Origin: a virus
Virus record (IMG/VR): IMGVR_UViG_3300020704_000001
Coordinates: 16,621-80,620 of that record
Reading direction: 5' to 3' (one strand)
DNA: 64,000 bases
The notes beneath the pieces are model-generated. The model saw only the letters and a list, made by a program, of their open reading frames with translations, did not search any database and was not told the origin of the DNA. The translations under genes and the position numbers were made by a program. Below, piece after piece: positions 52,179 through 59,687 of this stretch. The stretch's first letter is position 1, and every line of letters starts with the position of its first letter.

Positions 52179-53887
52179 TTATTTTTACAAAAGTAAGATT
52201 TAAAAATCTATTATCTTATGGGAATACATTTACTGAAATTGAATTAAATACAGCAAATAAAACATTGTTGTGTGGAAAAAATGGTTTTGGTAAATCTGTT
52301 GCTATTGATGCAATAACATTTGCATTATATGGAAAGCCATTCAGGAAAATAAACAAATCGGGTTTATTAAATTCAATTAATAAATTAGAATTGGTTACTG
52401 AAATTGAATTCTCTATTGGGTCACATTATTATAAAATAATTCGTGGCATTAAACCAAATATCTTTGAAATTTATTGCAATGACGTTTTAGTGCAACAAGA
52501 CGCAAAAGTTAAAGATTATCAAGATCATCTAGAACGTTATATCCTCAAAATGAGCTATAAATCCTTTACTCAGGTGGTGATTTTAGGTTCAGCGAGATAT
52601 ACTCCGTTTATGCAATTATCAGCTTCTGATAGACGCTCAGTTATTGAGGATTTACTTGATATCCAGATTTTTTCGAATATGAATCTTATTGTAAAGGATA
52701 AATTATCTGCGTTGAAAGAATCAATACAAGATTGTAAATATAATATAGAATTGTATAAAGATAAAATTGATATTCAGAAATCTAATATAAAGCAAAGTAA
52801 AAAAGCATCAGAAGAAATAATATTAAAAAAAGAATCTTTAATTGCTAATACATTTAATGATGCTGAATTGCATCAAAATGAATTAAATACTTTGTTGGAA
52901 ATTAATCAATCTTTATCTGAAATTATTTTAGATTTTGATTTAGTAGAATCAAAAAAACAAAAATTTGTTGTTATCCAAGAAAAATTTAAAACAAATAAGT
53001 TAAAATTTGAAAAAGAAAATTCTTTTTATGATTCTAATAATAATTGTCCAACATGCAAACAATCAATAGATTTGGAATTTAAATCGTCAATTGTTGAAAG
53101 TAATAATACAAAACTACAACAATTAAAGGATGGTGAAGAGAAATTATCTGGAGAATTATTAAGTGTTAAAAAAAGATTAGAAGAAATTAATATAATAAAC
53201 AAAACTATATCAGAAAATAATATAGAAATTTCTAAACTTAATGCTTCTATCGTTTCAGCTCATAAATATATAAAATTGATTTCTCATGAATTGCAAGAAC
53301 TAAATGTTGTAAATCAAACTGAAGGGAGTGATAATTTACAGTCTTTGGTTGAGAGTCTTGATGTTTATGTTGAAAATTATGAAGAATATATAATTGAAAA
53401 ATCTTATTATGATTTTATATCTGTTATGTTGAAAGATGGTGGGATTAAAACGCGGATAATTAAACAATATCTTCCAGTTTTAAACAAATATATAAATCAA
53501 TATTTGACTCAATTAGATTTTTTTGTTAATTTTAATATAAATGAAAATTTTGAAGAAGTAATTAAATCTAGACATAGAGACGAATTTACATATTCAAATT
53601 TTTCTGAGGGCGAAAAGATGAGATTAGATCTTGCTGTCTTATTTTCGTTTAGACAATTAGCAAGATTAAAAAATTCAGTAAATACAAATTTATTGATTTT
53701 GGACGAAGTTATGGATTCTAGCTTAGATGCTAATGGAACAGATGTTTTTATGGATCTCATTTCTTCTACAGATAAACATACAAATATTTTTGTAATAAGT
53801 CATAAAACGGATCAGATTTCTGATAAGTTTGATAGAATATTACAATTTGATAAAGTGAAAAATTTCTCTAAAATGAAGGTGATCTAA
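52175..53887 (+). CDS. 46: Recombination nuclease subunit gp46 (Rad50-like)
   Basis: 570 residues (T4 gp46 is 560). Walker A LCGKNGFGKSVAIDA, long coiled coils on both sides of a zinc hook with C291-P-T-C294 in NNCPTCKQS, the ABC signature SEGEKMRLDLAVLFSF, and Walker B LLILDEVMDSSLDA. It pairs with gp47. The ATG overlaps the gp47 stop. All key residues are present. Confidence 0.95.
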   Translation: MIIFTKVRFKNLLSYGNTFTEIELNTANKTLLCGKNGFGKSVAIDAITFALYGKPFRKINKSGLLNSINKLELVTEIEFSIGSHYYKIIRGIKPNIFEIYCNDVLVQQDAKVKDYQDHLERYILKMSYKSFTQVVILGSARYTPFMQLSASDRRSVIEDLLDIQIFSNMNLIVKDKLSALKESIQDCKYNIELYKDKIDIQKSNIKQSKKASEEIILKKESLIANTFNDAELHQNELNTLLEINQSLSEIILDFDLVESKKQKFVVIQEKFKTNKLKFEKENSFYDSNNNCPTCKQSIDLEFKSSIVESNNTKLQQLKDGEEKLSGELLSVKKRLEEINIINKTISENNIEISKLNASIVSAHKYIKLISHELQELNVVNQTEGSDNLQSLVESLDVYVENYEEYIIEKSYYDFISVMLKDGGIKTRIIKQYLPVLNKYINQYLTQLDFFVNFNINENFEEVIKSRHRDEFTYSNFSEGEKMRLDLAVLFSFRQLARLKNSVNTNLLILDEVMDSSLDANGTDVFMDLISSTDKHTNIFVISHKTDQISDKFDRILQFDKVKNFSKMKVI

Positions 53888-53889
53888 CT

Positions 53890-54486
53890 ATGCAAGAAAT
53901 AGTTTATAATACAAATGAATTAAACCCTCCAGCGAAAATAGTTCCAGAGTTTGAACCTTATACGTTGGCTCCTCAGGATGCTGAAATATTAGGATCGAAA
54001 ATACAAATTTTTGATTTTGGATATCCAAATCATGATCCATTAGAAATTGGTTCTAGATTAGTAGAAACTGCAAAATTGCATAATTCTTTTGGGATTGCAG
54101 CAAATCAATGTGGTGAAAGATATAGGGTTTTTGTTGCTGGTGCTGATGAAAATTATATTGCATTTTTTAACCCAGAAATTATACTTGAATCTGAAGAAAC
54201 GTCATTAATTCCTGAAACAGATTTGAGTAATATGGGTTTGTTGTTGCATGTTAAACGGCCAAAATCTGTAACTGTTCAATTTCAAGATTTAAATGGTCAA
54301 CTACAAACATTACACTTCGATGGTTTAACTGCAAGAATTGTACAACAATGTATTGACAGGTTAAATGGTATTGGGTTTGAGATGCGAGTTTCAAAATTGG
54401 TTCTTGATAGAGCAACTAAAGCTCTTGATAAAAAGGTTAAAAAATTCGTAAAACAAAATACTTATATAAAAACGGTGAGAAAATAA
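53890..54486 (+). CDS. Peptide-deformylase-like protein lacking the metal-binding residues
   Basis: 198 residues. The PDF fold is recognisable: motif 1 SFGIAANQCG (family G-phi-G-phi-AAxQ), the following strand RVFVAG, and a helix IVQQCIDRLNG aligned with the usual HE-x-x-H helix. But the two His and the Glu of that helix are Q153, R157 and C154, and motif 2 (normally EGCLS) reads PETDLSNMG, lacking the metal-binding Cys. It is therefore almost certainly not an active Fe/Ni/Zn deformylase. It lies 2 bp after gp46 and 23 bp before a glycosyltransferase-like gene. A structural or decoy role is possible. It is intact, with no frameshift. Confidence 0.75.
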   Translation: MQEIVYNTNELNPPAKIVPEFEPYTLAPQDAEILGSKIQIFDFGYPNHDPLEIGSRLVETAKLHNSFGIAANQCGERYRVFVAGADENYIAFFNPEIILESEETSLIPETDLSNMGLLLHVKRPKSVTVQFQDLNGQLQTLHFDGLTARIVQQCIDRLNGIGFEMRVSKLVLDRATKALDKKVKKFVKQNTYIKTVRK

Positions 54487-54509
54487 TTTTAATTTAAAGG
54501 TGAAATATT

Positions 54510-55304
54510 ATGGAAATAAAAATTAGTAAAGAAACATTGGAAGGAAAATCAATATTTATTGCAACACCAATGTATGGTGGTCAATGCCTTGGTATGTATA
54601 TGAAATCTTGTTTGGACCTTCAAACATTATGTATCCAATATGGTGTTGAAATTAAATTCTCATTTCTTTTTAATGAGAGTCTTATCCAAAGAGCTAGAAA
54701 TTATCTAGTTGATGAATTTGTACGGTCTTCATGCACACATATGATGTTTATTGATGCAGATATTTCTTTCAATCCAATTGATATTCTTGCAATGATCTCT
54801 TTGGATAAAGATATTATTGGCGCACCATATCCAAAGAAAACTATTAAGTGGTCTAATGTCAAAAAGGCTATTTTAAAAAATCCAGATATTGATGTTGGGG
54901 AATTAGAAAAACTTGGTGGTGATATTGTATTTAATCCAGTTGCTGGGACAGAAAGATTTAGTGTAACAGATCCTCTTGAAGTATTGGAAGTTGGTACTGG
55001 AATGATGATGATTCGTAGAGATGTTTTTGAGCGATATAAAGAAGCATATCCAGAATATTCTTATCTTCCTGATCATGTTGGTACTGCAAATTTTAGTGGT
55101 GATAGAGAGATTATGTCATATTTTAATGTTGAGATTGATCCAGGATCAAGAAGAACTTTGAGTGAAGATTATCACTTCTGTCAGCATAGTAGAAAAATTG
55201 GTATTCAAATTTGGATGGCTCCATGGATTATTTGTGGTCATACTGGAACCTATATGTTCCAAGGAAGTCTTCCTTCAATTGCAGCAAATTTGGGCGAATT
55301 ATAA
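54510..55304 (+). CDS. GT-A type glycosyltransferase-like protein
   Basis: 264 residues. The DAD motif is in MMFIDADISFNPIDILAM, next to a strand-helix with LIQRARNYLVDEFVRSS; the acceptor side has GTGMMMIRRDVFERY, LSEDYHFCQHSRK and a terminal WIICGHTGTYMFQGS. This is typical of metal-dependent GT-A glycosyltransferases of phages. The sugar and target are unknown. The ATG lies 23 bp after the deformylase-like gene with AAGGTG upstream. The donor-binding and DxD residues appear intact. Confidence 0.7.
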   Translation: MEIKISKETLEGKSIFIATPMYGGQCLGMYMKSCLDLQTLCIQYGVEIKFSFLFNESLIQRARNYLVDEFVRSSCTHMMFIDADISFNPIDILAMISLDKDIIGAPYPKKTIKWSNVKKAILKNPDIDVGELEKLGGDIVFNPVAGTERFSVTDPLEVLEVGTGMMMIRRDVFERYKEAYPEYSYLPDHVGTANFSGDREIMSYFNVEIDPGSRRTLSEDYHFCQHSRKIGIQIWMAPWIICGHTGTYMFQGSLPSIAANLGEL

Positions 55305-55311
55305 AAAGTGC

Positions 55312-55340
55312 TTGACAATTTAAAATATATGCTATACAAT
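55312..55340 (+). promoter_or_regulatory. Sigma70-type promoter for dNMP kinase and tRNAs
   Basis: TTGACA, 17 bp, TACAAT, with the -10 about 31 bp before the ATG at 55372. Consensus -35 and good spacing. Confidence 0.78.
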
Positions 55341-55371
55341 AATATTGTAGTTTGAATTTGAGAAATATGTT

Positions 55372-55977
55372 ATGATTATTGGTTTATGTGGTTTAATTGG
55401 TTCAGGAAAAGGCACTGCTGGTGAAATCTTAGTGGAACATGGTTTTGTTCCACTATCATTTGCTGGTTCTCTTAAGGATGCTGTTTCTGCTATCTTTGGA
55501 TGGGAAAGAGCATTACTTGAGGGTGATACTGATGAATCTAGAGATTTTAGAGAAGATGTTGATCCATTTTGGACAAAAAAGTTTGGAAGGGAGATTACCC
55601 CTAGAATTATATTACAGGAGTTTGGGACTGAGGTTGTTCGAAACAATTGTCTTGATTCTATTTGGGTTGATTCGCTTGAAAGAAAACTTTCTTTATATGA
55701 AAATGTTGTGGTTACAGATGTTAGATTTTCTAATGAGATTGATTTCTTAAGAAACTTAAATGGTCAAATTATACAAATCAATAGAGGTGAATTACCTGAA
55801 TGGTATTCTGTTGCTGAAAGAAACAATACATTGTATACTAATGATATTCTTTTTATAAGAGAATACCCAAGGATACATAAATCGGAATGGGGTTGGATAG
55901 GTAATAAAGGTATTGACTATATAATTGACAATAATGGTTCAAAAGAAGATTTAGAACAAAAATTGTTGAACAGGTAG
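55372..55977 (+). CDS. 1: Deoxynucleoside monophosphate kinase (gp1-like)
   Basis: 201 residues (T4 gp1 is 241). P-loop GLCGLIGSGKGTAGEIL at the N terminus; then FGWERALLEGDTDESRDFR, typical of the phage dNMP kinase family, ILQEFGTEVVRNNCLDSIW and VVTDVRFSNEIDFLRNL, the latter carrying the DxRF motif. It phosphorylates dNMPs for the phage DNA precursor pool. Driven by its own promoter and followed directly by the tRNA cluster. Confidence 0.9.
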   Translation: MIIGLCGLIGSGKGTAGEILVEHGFVPLSFAGSLKDAVSAIFGWERALLEGDTDESRDFREDVDPFWTKKFGREITPRIILQEFGTEVVRNNCLDSIWVDSLERKLSLYENVVVTDVRFSNEIDFLRNLNGQIIQINRGELPEWYSVAERNNTLYTNDILFIREYPRIHKSEWGWIGNKGIDYIIDNNGSKEDLEQKLLNR

Positions 55978-55989
55978 AATAGTGAAAAG

Positions 55990-56093
55990 TGAGCAGTGCT
56001 CTTAGGTACTCTAATGGTAAGAGATTTGACTGTTAATCAAACGTATACAGAAATGTTATGGGGGTTCGAGTCCCTCCCTAAGAGCACTGCTCA
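55990..56093 (+). other. 17-bp perfect stem enclosing tRNA-Asn
   Basis: The leader 55990-55999 pairs exactly with the trailer 56084-56093, extending the 7-bp acceptor helix (56000-56006 with 56077-56083) to 17 consecutive base pairs. The discriminator base is part of this extension. Confidence 0.8.
56000..56084 (+). tRNA. tRNA-Asn (GTT), atypical
   Basis: Acceptor TCTTAGG/CCTAAGA, D-arm CTCT-AATGGTA-AGAG, anticodon arm TTTGA-CTGTTAA-TCAAA with anticodon GTT (56032-56034), T-arm GGGGG-TTCGAGT-CCCTC and discriminator G, as in bacterial tRNA-Asn. CCA is not encoded. The variable region is 18 nt (56042-56059) instead of about 5, and contains a small ACA-GAAA-TGT hairpin. Leader and trailer extend the acceptor stem by 10 bp. 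Confidence 0.75.
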
Positions 56094-56105
56094 TTTAAAT
56101 AAATT

Positions 56106-56198
56106 ACAAGGTAAAATCTTGAAAGAAAACACTTCAAAGGTCGGGAGATACACTTTGAATAGTGGTGCAGTAAAAGTCTGTGATATCTCCCCCTTGTT
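56106..56198 (+). other. Structured inter-tRNA element
   Basis: Nested complementarity: ACAAGG (56106-56111) with CCTTGT (56193-56198), an inner TTGAA/TTCAA hairpin, and GGGAGATA (56143-56150) with TATCTCCC (56184-56191) enclosing CACT/AGTG and CAG/CTG hairpins. It has no T-loop motif. It could be a decayed tRNA or a processed spacer RNA. I see no known family. Confidence 0.35.
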
Positions 56199-56200
56199 TT

Positions 56201-56276
56201 GAGGATGGTAGCTCAATGGTAGAGCAGTTTGTTAGAAATAACATTTAAGCATGGGTTCGAATCCCATCGTTCCTCA
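56201..56276 (+). tRNA. tRNA-like gene with abnormal anticodon arm
   Basis: D-arm GCTC-AATGGTA-GAGC and T-arm ATGGG-TTCGAAT-CCCAT are normal. The acceptor GAGGATGG/CGTTCCTC has two mismatches. The anticodon region folds as TGTTA-GAAA-TAACA, a 5-bp stem with a GAAA tetraloop, instead of a 7-base loop; I cannot assign an anticodon. CCA is absent. It is either a decayed tRNA or a tRNA mimic. Confidence 0.55.
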
Positions 56277-56286
56277 CTTAGTTTAT

Positions 56287-56362
56287 CTCTCTGTAGTGTA
56301 GTCTGGTAACATGATGCGTTTGGGGCGCATTGTCCTTCGTTCAAATCGAAGCAGAGAGACCA
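56287..56362 (+). tRNA. tRNA-Pro (TGG)
   Basis: Acceptor CTCTCTG/CAGAGAG, D-arm GTGT/ACAT, anticodon arm ATGCG-TTTGGGG-CGCAT with anticodon TGG, T-arm CTTCG-TTCAAAT-CGAAG, discriminator A, and an encoded CCA. A complete, well-formed tRNA. Confidence 0.92.
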
Positions 56363-56366
56363 GTTT

Positions 56367-56457
56367 GGAAGAGTGGTTGAGTGGTTTAAGACAGCAGTCT
56401 TGAAAACTGTCGAGGGTTAATACCCCTCCGTGGGTTCGAATCCCACCTCTTCCGCCA
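56367..56457 (+). tRNA. tRNA-Ser (TGA)
   Basis: Acceptor GGAAGAG/CTCTTCC, anticodon loop CTTGAAA with anticodon TGA, a long class II variable arm (GAGGG-TTAATA-CCCCTC), T-arm GTGGG-TTCGAAT-CCCAC, discriminator G and encoded CCA. Confidence 0.93.
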
Positions 56458-56462
56458 TTTTC

Positions 56463-56540
56463 GCACCACTAGCTCAATTGGTTAGAGCTCTCCGCTCATA
56501 ACGGATAGGTTCTGGGTTCAAATCCCAGGTCGGTGCACCA
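56463..56540 (+). tRNA. tRNA-Met or tRNA-Ile2 (CAT)
   Basis: Acceptor GCACCAC pairs with GT-C-GGTGC with one bulged C, D-arm GCTC/GAGC, anticodon arm CTCCG-CTCATAA-CGGAT with anticodon CAT, T-arm CTGGG-TTCAAAT-CCCAG, discriminator A and encoded CCA. The first pair is G-C, so it is not an initiator. Met elongator and lysidine-modified Ile2 cannot be told apart by anticodon alone. Confidence 0.85.
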
Positions 56541-56550
56541 AATAAAATAC

Positions 56551-56579
56551 TTGACAAAATCTTAATTATAAGTTATAAT
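56551..56579 (+). promoter_or_regulatory. Sigma70-type promoter for gp45
   Basis: TTGACA, 17 bp, TATAAT: full consensus in both boxes and spacing, 37 bp before the gp45 ATG. Confidence 0.85.
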
Positions 56580-56615
56580 TATATCTGATTTAAAATTTTA
56601 ACATGAGGAAATAAA

Positions 56616-57299
56616 ATGAAAATATCACCAGAAACAAATGCGATTCTAAAAAACTTCGCACATATTAATCAATCATTATTCTTTAAAAAAGGTTCTGTCA
56701 TCTCAACTATGAGTCCACAAAAGAATATTCTTGTTGATGCAACAATTACAGAAACTATACCACAAGATTTTGGTATTTACGATTTAAATAATTTTTTATC
56801 TGTGACATCATTATTTAAAGATGGCTCTGAATTAGAATTTGATCAAAATCATGTAATTATCAAAGGTTTGAATGGTAGGTCAAAAATTAAATACCGTATT
56901 ACTGATCCATCAATGATTGTAGTTGCTCCAGATAAACGTCCCAAACTTCCAGTTGTTGATGTTAAATTTACATTCTCAAAAGAAGATCTAGAATGGGTTA
57001 TTAAAACAGCGTCTGTTATTGGTGCACCACATTTAGCTGTTGAATCAGACGGTACAACTGTATCATTAGTGACATTTGATGAGAGTAATGATGCAGGTCA
57101 TACAAACTCATTAGAAATGAGTGATGTGGATCCAGAAGGAAATGTGTTTAAATTAGTTTATAAAACTGAAAATTTAAAAGTTATTCCTGATTCATATTCT
57201 GTTGAAATTAGTTCTAAAGGTATTTCAACATGGACTTCAATAACTAATGAAATTAAATATTACATTACATTAGAAACATCAAGTAAATTTGGAGGGTAA
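56616..57299 (+). CDS. 45: Sliding clamp gp45
   Basis: 227 residues (T4 gp45 is 228). N terminus MKISPETNAILKNFAHINQ and SLFFKKGSVISTMSPQKN, central FGIYDLNNFLSVTSLFKDG and GLNGRSKIKYRITDPSMI, C-terminal ISSKGISTWTSIT. It forms the trimeric clamp for the DNA polymerase and is required for late transcription with gp55. The ATG has AGGAAA. Its last codons hold the GGAGGG ribosome site for the next gene. Confidence 0.95.
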   Translation: MKISPETNAILKNFAHINQSLFFKKGSVISTMSPQKNILVDATITETIPQDFGIYDLNNFLSVTSLFKDGSELEFDQNHVIIKGLNGRSKIKYRITDPSMIVVAPDKRPKLPVVDVKFTFSKEDLEWVIKTASVIGAPHLAVESDGTTVSLVTFDESNDAGHTNSLEMSDVDPEGNVFKLVYKTENLKVIPDSYSVEISSKGISTWTSITNEIKYYITLETSSKFGG

Positions 57300-57300
57300 T

Positions 57301-57528
57301 TTGCAAACAATTGAATTTTTTTTGTCTGAAAATAGTATAAAAGTTTTAGATTCGCAACAATTAACTGAAAAACATAAATTATTAGTTAGTGTTGATATTG
57401 GCGATTTATCATATGAAAAAGCACAAGAATATTTGTCTGCTGTGACTGAAGCATTTAAAAGTGTTGTTGATCCAGCTTCAGTTTTGGTTTATCCAGATAG
57501 CATTGATGTAACATTGATTGAACAATAA
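57301..57528 (+). CDS. Small hypothetical protein with TTG start
   Basis: I choose the TTG at 57301, 5 bp after GGAGGG (57291-57296, in the end of gp45), giving 75 residues beginning with QTIEFFLSENSIKVLDSQQ. An alternative TTG at 57289 lies inside the ribosome site itself. The protein has alternating strands and helices (LLVSVDIGDLSYEKAQEYL, LVYPDSIDVTLIEQ) and looks like a small alpha/beta fold. It sits between the clamp gene and the DsbA-like gene. The function is not recognised. Confidence 0.6.
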   Translation: MQTIEFFLSENSIKVLDSQQLTEKHKLLVSVDIGDLSYEKAQEYLSAVTEAFKSVVDPASVLVYPDSIDVTLIEQ

Positions 57529-57544
57529 AATTAGGAAATATATT

Positions 57545-57826
57545 ATGAGTAATAAAATTAGTATTGAAACAGTATTTGGAACATTAGACGATAACCAATC
57601 ACAAACTCTTCGTGAAGGTATTAAAGAAATATCTGTCCATCTGTCTAGGATGGATATTGAAAAGGAAGCGATTAAAGATATTGTCGCTTCCGTTTTTGAT
57701 GAAACTAAAGTTCCTAAAAAAATGATTAATAGATTTGCTAAAGTTTATCATAAACAATGCTTTTCTGAAGTAGTTGTTGAAGACAACGAATTCCAATCAC
57801 TATATTCTGCTTTATTTAGTAATTAA
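57545..57826 (+). CDS. dsbA: DsbA-like double-stranded DNA-binding protein
   Basis: Start at the ATG at 57545 with AGGAAA upstream, 93 residues (T4 DsbA is 89). The C-terminal half, IKDIVASVFDETKVPKKMI then RFAKVYHKQCFSEV and EFQSLYSALFSN, lines up with T4 DsbA's IKDIRIRAKDELGV / LALYHKDN / ELYDTVFSK. T4 DsbA binds late-promoter DNA and modulates late transcription. Here it lies between clamp and clamp-loader genes, not next to gene 33. A strong terminator follows. Confidence 0.65.
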   Translation: MSNKISIETVFGTLDDNQSQTLREGIKEISVHLSRMDIEKEAIKDIVASVFDETKVPKKMINRFAKVYHKQCFSEVVVEDNEFQSLYSALFSN

Positions 57827-57838
57827 ATTATGATTTTT

Positions 57839-57868
57839 GCCTCGCTGAGAAATTGGTGAGGCTTTTTT
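57839..57868 (+). terminator. Rho-independent terminator after the DsbA-like gene
   Basis: GCCTCGC pairs with GTGAGGC (7 bp with one G-T) across a 10-base loop, followed by TTTTTT. It separates gp45 transcription from gp44. Confidence 0.8.
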
Positions 57869-57884
57869 ATGTGAGATATATAAT

Positions 57885-58826
57885 ATGGTAAGAGAAGAGA
57901 TTCTGTGGGCTCAAAAATACAGACCAAATAAAATTGCAGATTGTATTCTTCCTGAATCAATCAAAACATCATTTCAAGAATTTGTTAACCAAGATAAAAT
58001 CCCAAATCTGTTGATTTCTGGTTCTCAAGGTTCTGGTAAAACAACACTTGCAAAAGCTCTTTGTGAAGAAGTTGGTTGTGATTACATAATTATTAATGGA
58101 TCTGATGAAAATGGTATTGATGTTCTTCGTGGGAAAATTAAAAATTATGCTTCTTCAGTTTCTTTGAGTGGAGGGAGAAAGGTTGTAATTATTGATGAAG
58201 CGGATTATCTTAATGCAAATTCGTTACAACCAGCATTGCGTAACGCTATAGAAGAATTTTCTATTAATTGTTCTTTTATTTTCACATGCAATTATAAAAA
58301 TAGAATTATTGAACCATTACATTCAAGATGTTCTGTTATTGATGTGAAAATATCAAAGGAAGATAAACCTAAATTGATGGCTCAGTTTTTTAAACGAGTT
58401 TGTTGGATTTTAGGTGAAGAAAAGATAGAATATAATAAAGAAGTTGTAGCTCAAGTTATTTCTAAATATTATCCAGATAACCGTAGAATCCTTAATGAAT
58501 TACAACGTTATGCGATGGGTGGAACAATTGATGTAGGTTTATTGTCTCAAGTTTCCGATATTCAATTAACACCTTTAATTACAGCGTTAAAAGAAAAGAA
58601 TTTTGCAGATACTAGAAAATGGTTATCTGATAATGACGATATTGATTCTGTAACACTTTTCAGAAAATTGTATGATAATTCTTATGAATTGTTAAAACCA
58701 AATTCAATTCCACAATTAGTTTTATTGATAGCAAAATATCAATATCAAAACGCTTTCGTTGCTGATCAGCAAATTAATACGTTAGCATTGTTTACTGAAA
58801 TGATGATAGAATTGGAATATCAATAA
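57885..58826 (+). CDS. 44: Clamp loader large subunit gp44
   Basis: 313 residues (T4 gp44 is 319). AAA+ ATPase: WAQKYRPNKIADCILPESI at the N terminus, Walker A SGSQGSGKTTLAKAL, Walker B VVIIDEADYLN, and sensor/Arg-finger region IFTCNYKNRIIEPLHSRCS. Four gp44 and one gp62 load gp45 on DNA. The gene starts 16 bp after the terminator T-run, and its stop overlaps the gp62 start (TAATG). Confidence 0.95.
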   Translation: MVREEILWAQKYRPNKIADCILPESIKTSFQEFVNQDKIPNLLISGSQGSGKTTLAKALCEEVGCDYIIINGSDENGIDVLRGKIKNYASSVSLSGGRKVVIIDEADYLNANSLQPALRNAIEEFSINCSFIFTCNYKNRIIEPLHSRCSVIDVKISKEDKPKLMAQFFKRVCWILGEEKIEYNKEVVAQVISKYYPDNRRILNELQRYAMGGTIDVGLLSQVSDIQLTPLITALKEKNFADTRKWLSDNDDIDSVTLFRKLYDNSYELLKPNSIPQLVLLIAKYQYQNAFVADQQINTLALFTEMMIELEYQ

Positions 58827-59206
58827 TGGATTTATTTAAGGATTTGCTTCCAGGTATATTGCAAAAAAAGAATTATATCCTTAATGAAGATAACGAAAAA
58901 GAATATAAACCTTATATTGTTAATATGGCATTATCGCAACATACTGATTGTGTATTATATGTAAATGAGATGAATCAATATCCAAGTCTTGATAATAAGA
59001 TGCAATATGATTTTTATTATTATGCTTTACGAGCCCAGAAACGTCCGTATCAAAAGTGGTTTAAATCTACAGAATCAAAAGACCTATTAAATGTGAAAGA
59101 ATACTTTGGATTTTCTTCTGAGAAGGCAAAAGAAGCTTTGAGAATACTGACAACAGAACAATTAGGACATATAGCTAAAATTGTTGATAAAGGTGGTAGG
59201 GAATAG
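58826..59206 (+). CDS. 62: Clamp loader small subunit gp62
   Basis: 126 residues, shorter than T4 gp62 (187). MDLFKDLLPGILQKKNYIL, then YIVNMALSQHTDCVLYVNE, then MQYDFYYYALRAQKRPYQK and KWFKSTESKDLLNVKEYFG match the family in order. The C-terminal part of T4 gp62 appears to be missing. It is translationally coupled to gp44 and followed by a late promoter. Confidence 0.85.
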   Translation: MDLFKDLLPGILQKKNYILNEDNEKEYKPYIVNMALSQHTDCVLYVNEMNQYPSLDNKMQYDFYYYALRAQKRPYQKWFKSTESKDLLNVKEYFGFSSEKAKEALRILTTEQLGHIAKIVDKGGRE

Positions 59207-59221
59207 CAACATTTTATGTTT

Positions 59222-59229
59222 TATAAATA
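59222..59229 (+). promoter_or_regulatory. Late promoter TATAAATA upstream of regA
   Basis: Exact late motif 38 bp before the regA ATG, just after gp62. It would add late transcription to regA and the structural-looking gene that follows. Confidence 0.65.
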
Positions 59230-59267
59230 CTTTTATTTTAAAACATAAGGATTTATGGAGCTATATT

Positions 59268-59672
59268 ATGAGTGATATTTTTAATGGATTTGGGGTTGAG
59301 GTCTTCATTGATGAAGAAAATTTTTTAAAAATAAAAGAAACGTTATCAAGAATTGGTGTTTTATCAAAAAAAGATAATTCATTGTATCAGTCTTGTCATA
59401 TATTACATAAACAAGGCAGATATGTTGTAATTCATTTTAAAGAATTATTTGCTCTTGATAATAAACTACATAGTATTGATGAAAATGATATTGCTAGAAG
59501 AAATACAATTGTAAAATTATTACAAGATTGGGAACTTCTTGAGATTCAAAATCCAGATTCTTGTAAATCTCCATTAGTTCCAATATCTCAAATAAAAATT
59601 CTTTCTTATAAAGAAAAATCTGATTATAATTTAGTTAGTAAATATAATATTGGCAAAATAAAATCAAAGTAA
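59268..59672 (+). CDS. regA: Translational repressor RegA
   Basis: I start at the ATG at 59268, giving 134 residues (T4 RegA is 122); no earlier in-frame start has a clear ribosome site. Motifs closely parallel T4: ENFLKIKETLSRIGVLSKK, LYQSCHILHKQGRYVVIHF, FKELFALDN, RRNTIVKLLQDWELLEIQ and a C-terminal YNLVSKYNIGKIK. RegA binds translation-start regions of many early mRNAs, including clamp and polymerase genes, and represses them. It lies downstream of gp62, as in T4. Confidence 0.93.
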   Translation: MSDIFNGFGVEVFIDEENFLKIKETLSRIGVLSKKDNSLYQSCHILHKQGRYVVIHFKELFALDNKLHSIDENDIARRNTIVKLLQDWELLEIQNPDSCKSPLVPISQIKILSYKEKSDYNLVSKYNIGKIKSK

Positions 59673-59687
59673 ATTTGGAAATTAATC

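Noticed and set aside
56106-56198. Hammerhead or other small ribozyme in the inter-tRNA element
   Set aside because: The conserved cores (such as CTGATGA with GAAA) are absent.
57878-57883. TATAAT immediately before gp44
   Set aside because: It is one base from the ATG, too close to act as the -10 of that gene.
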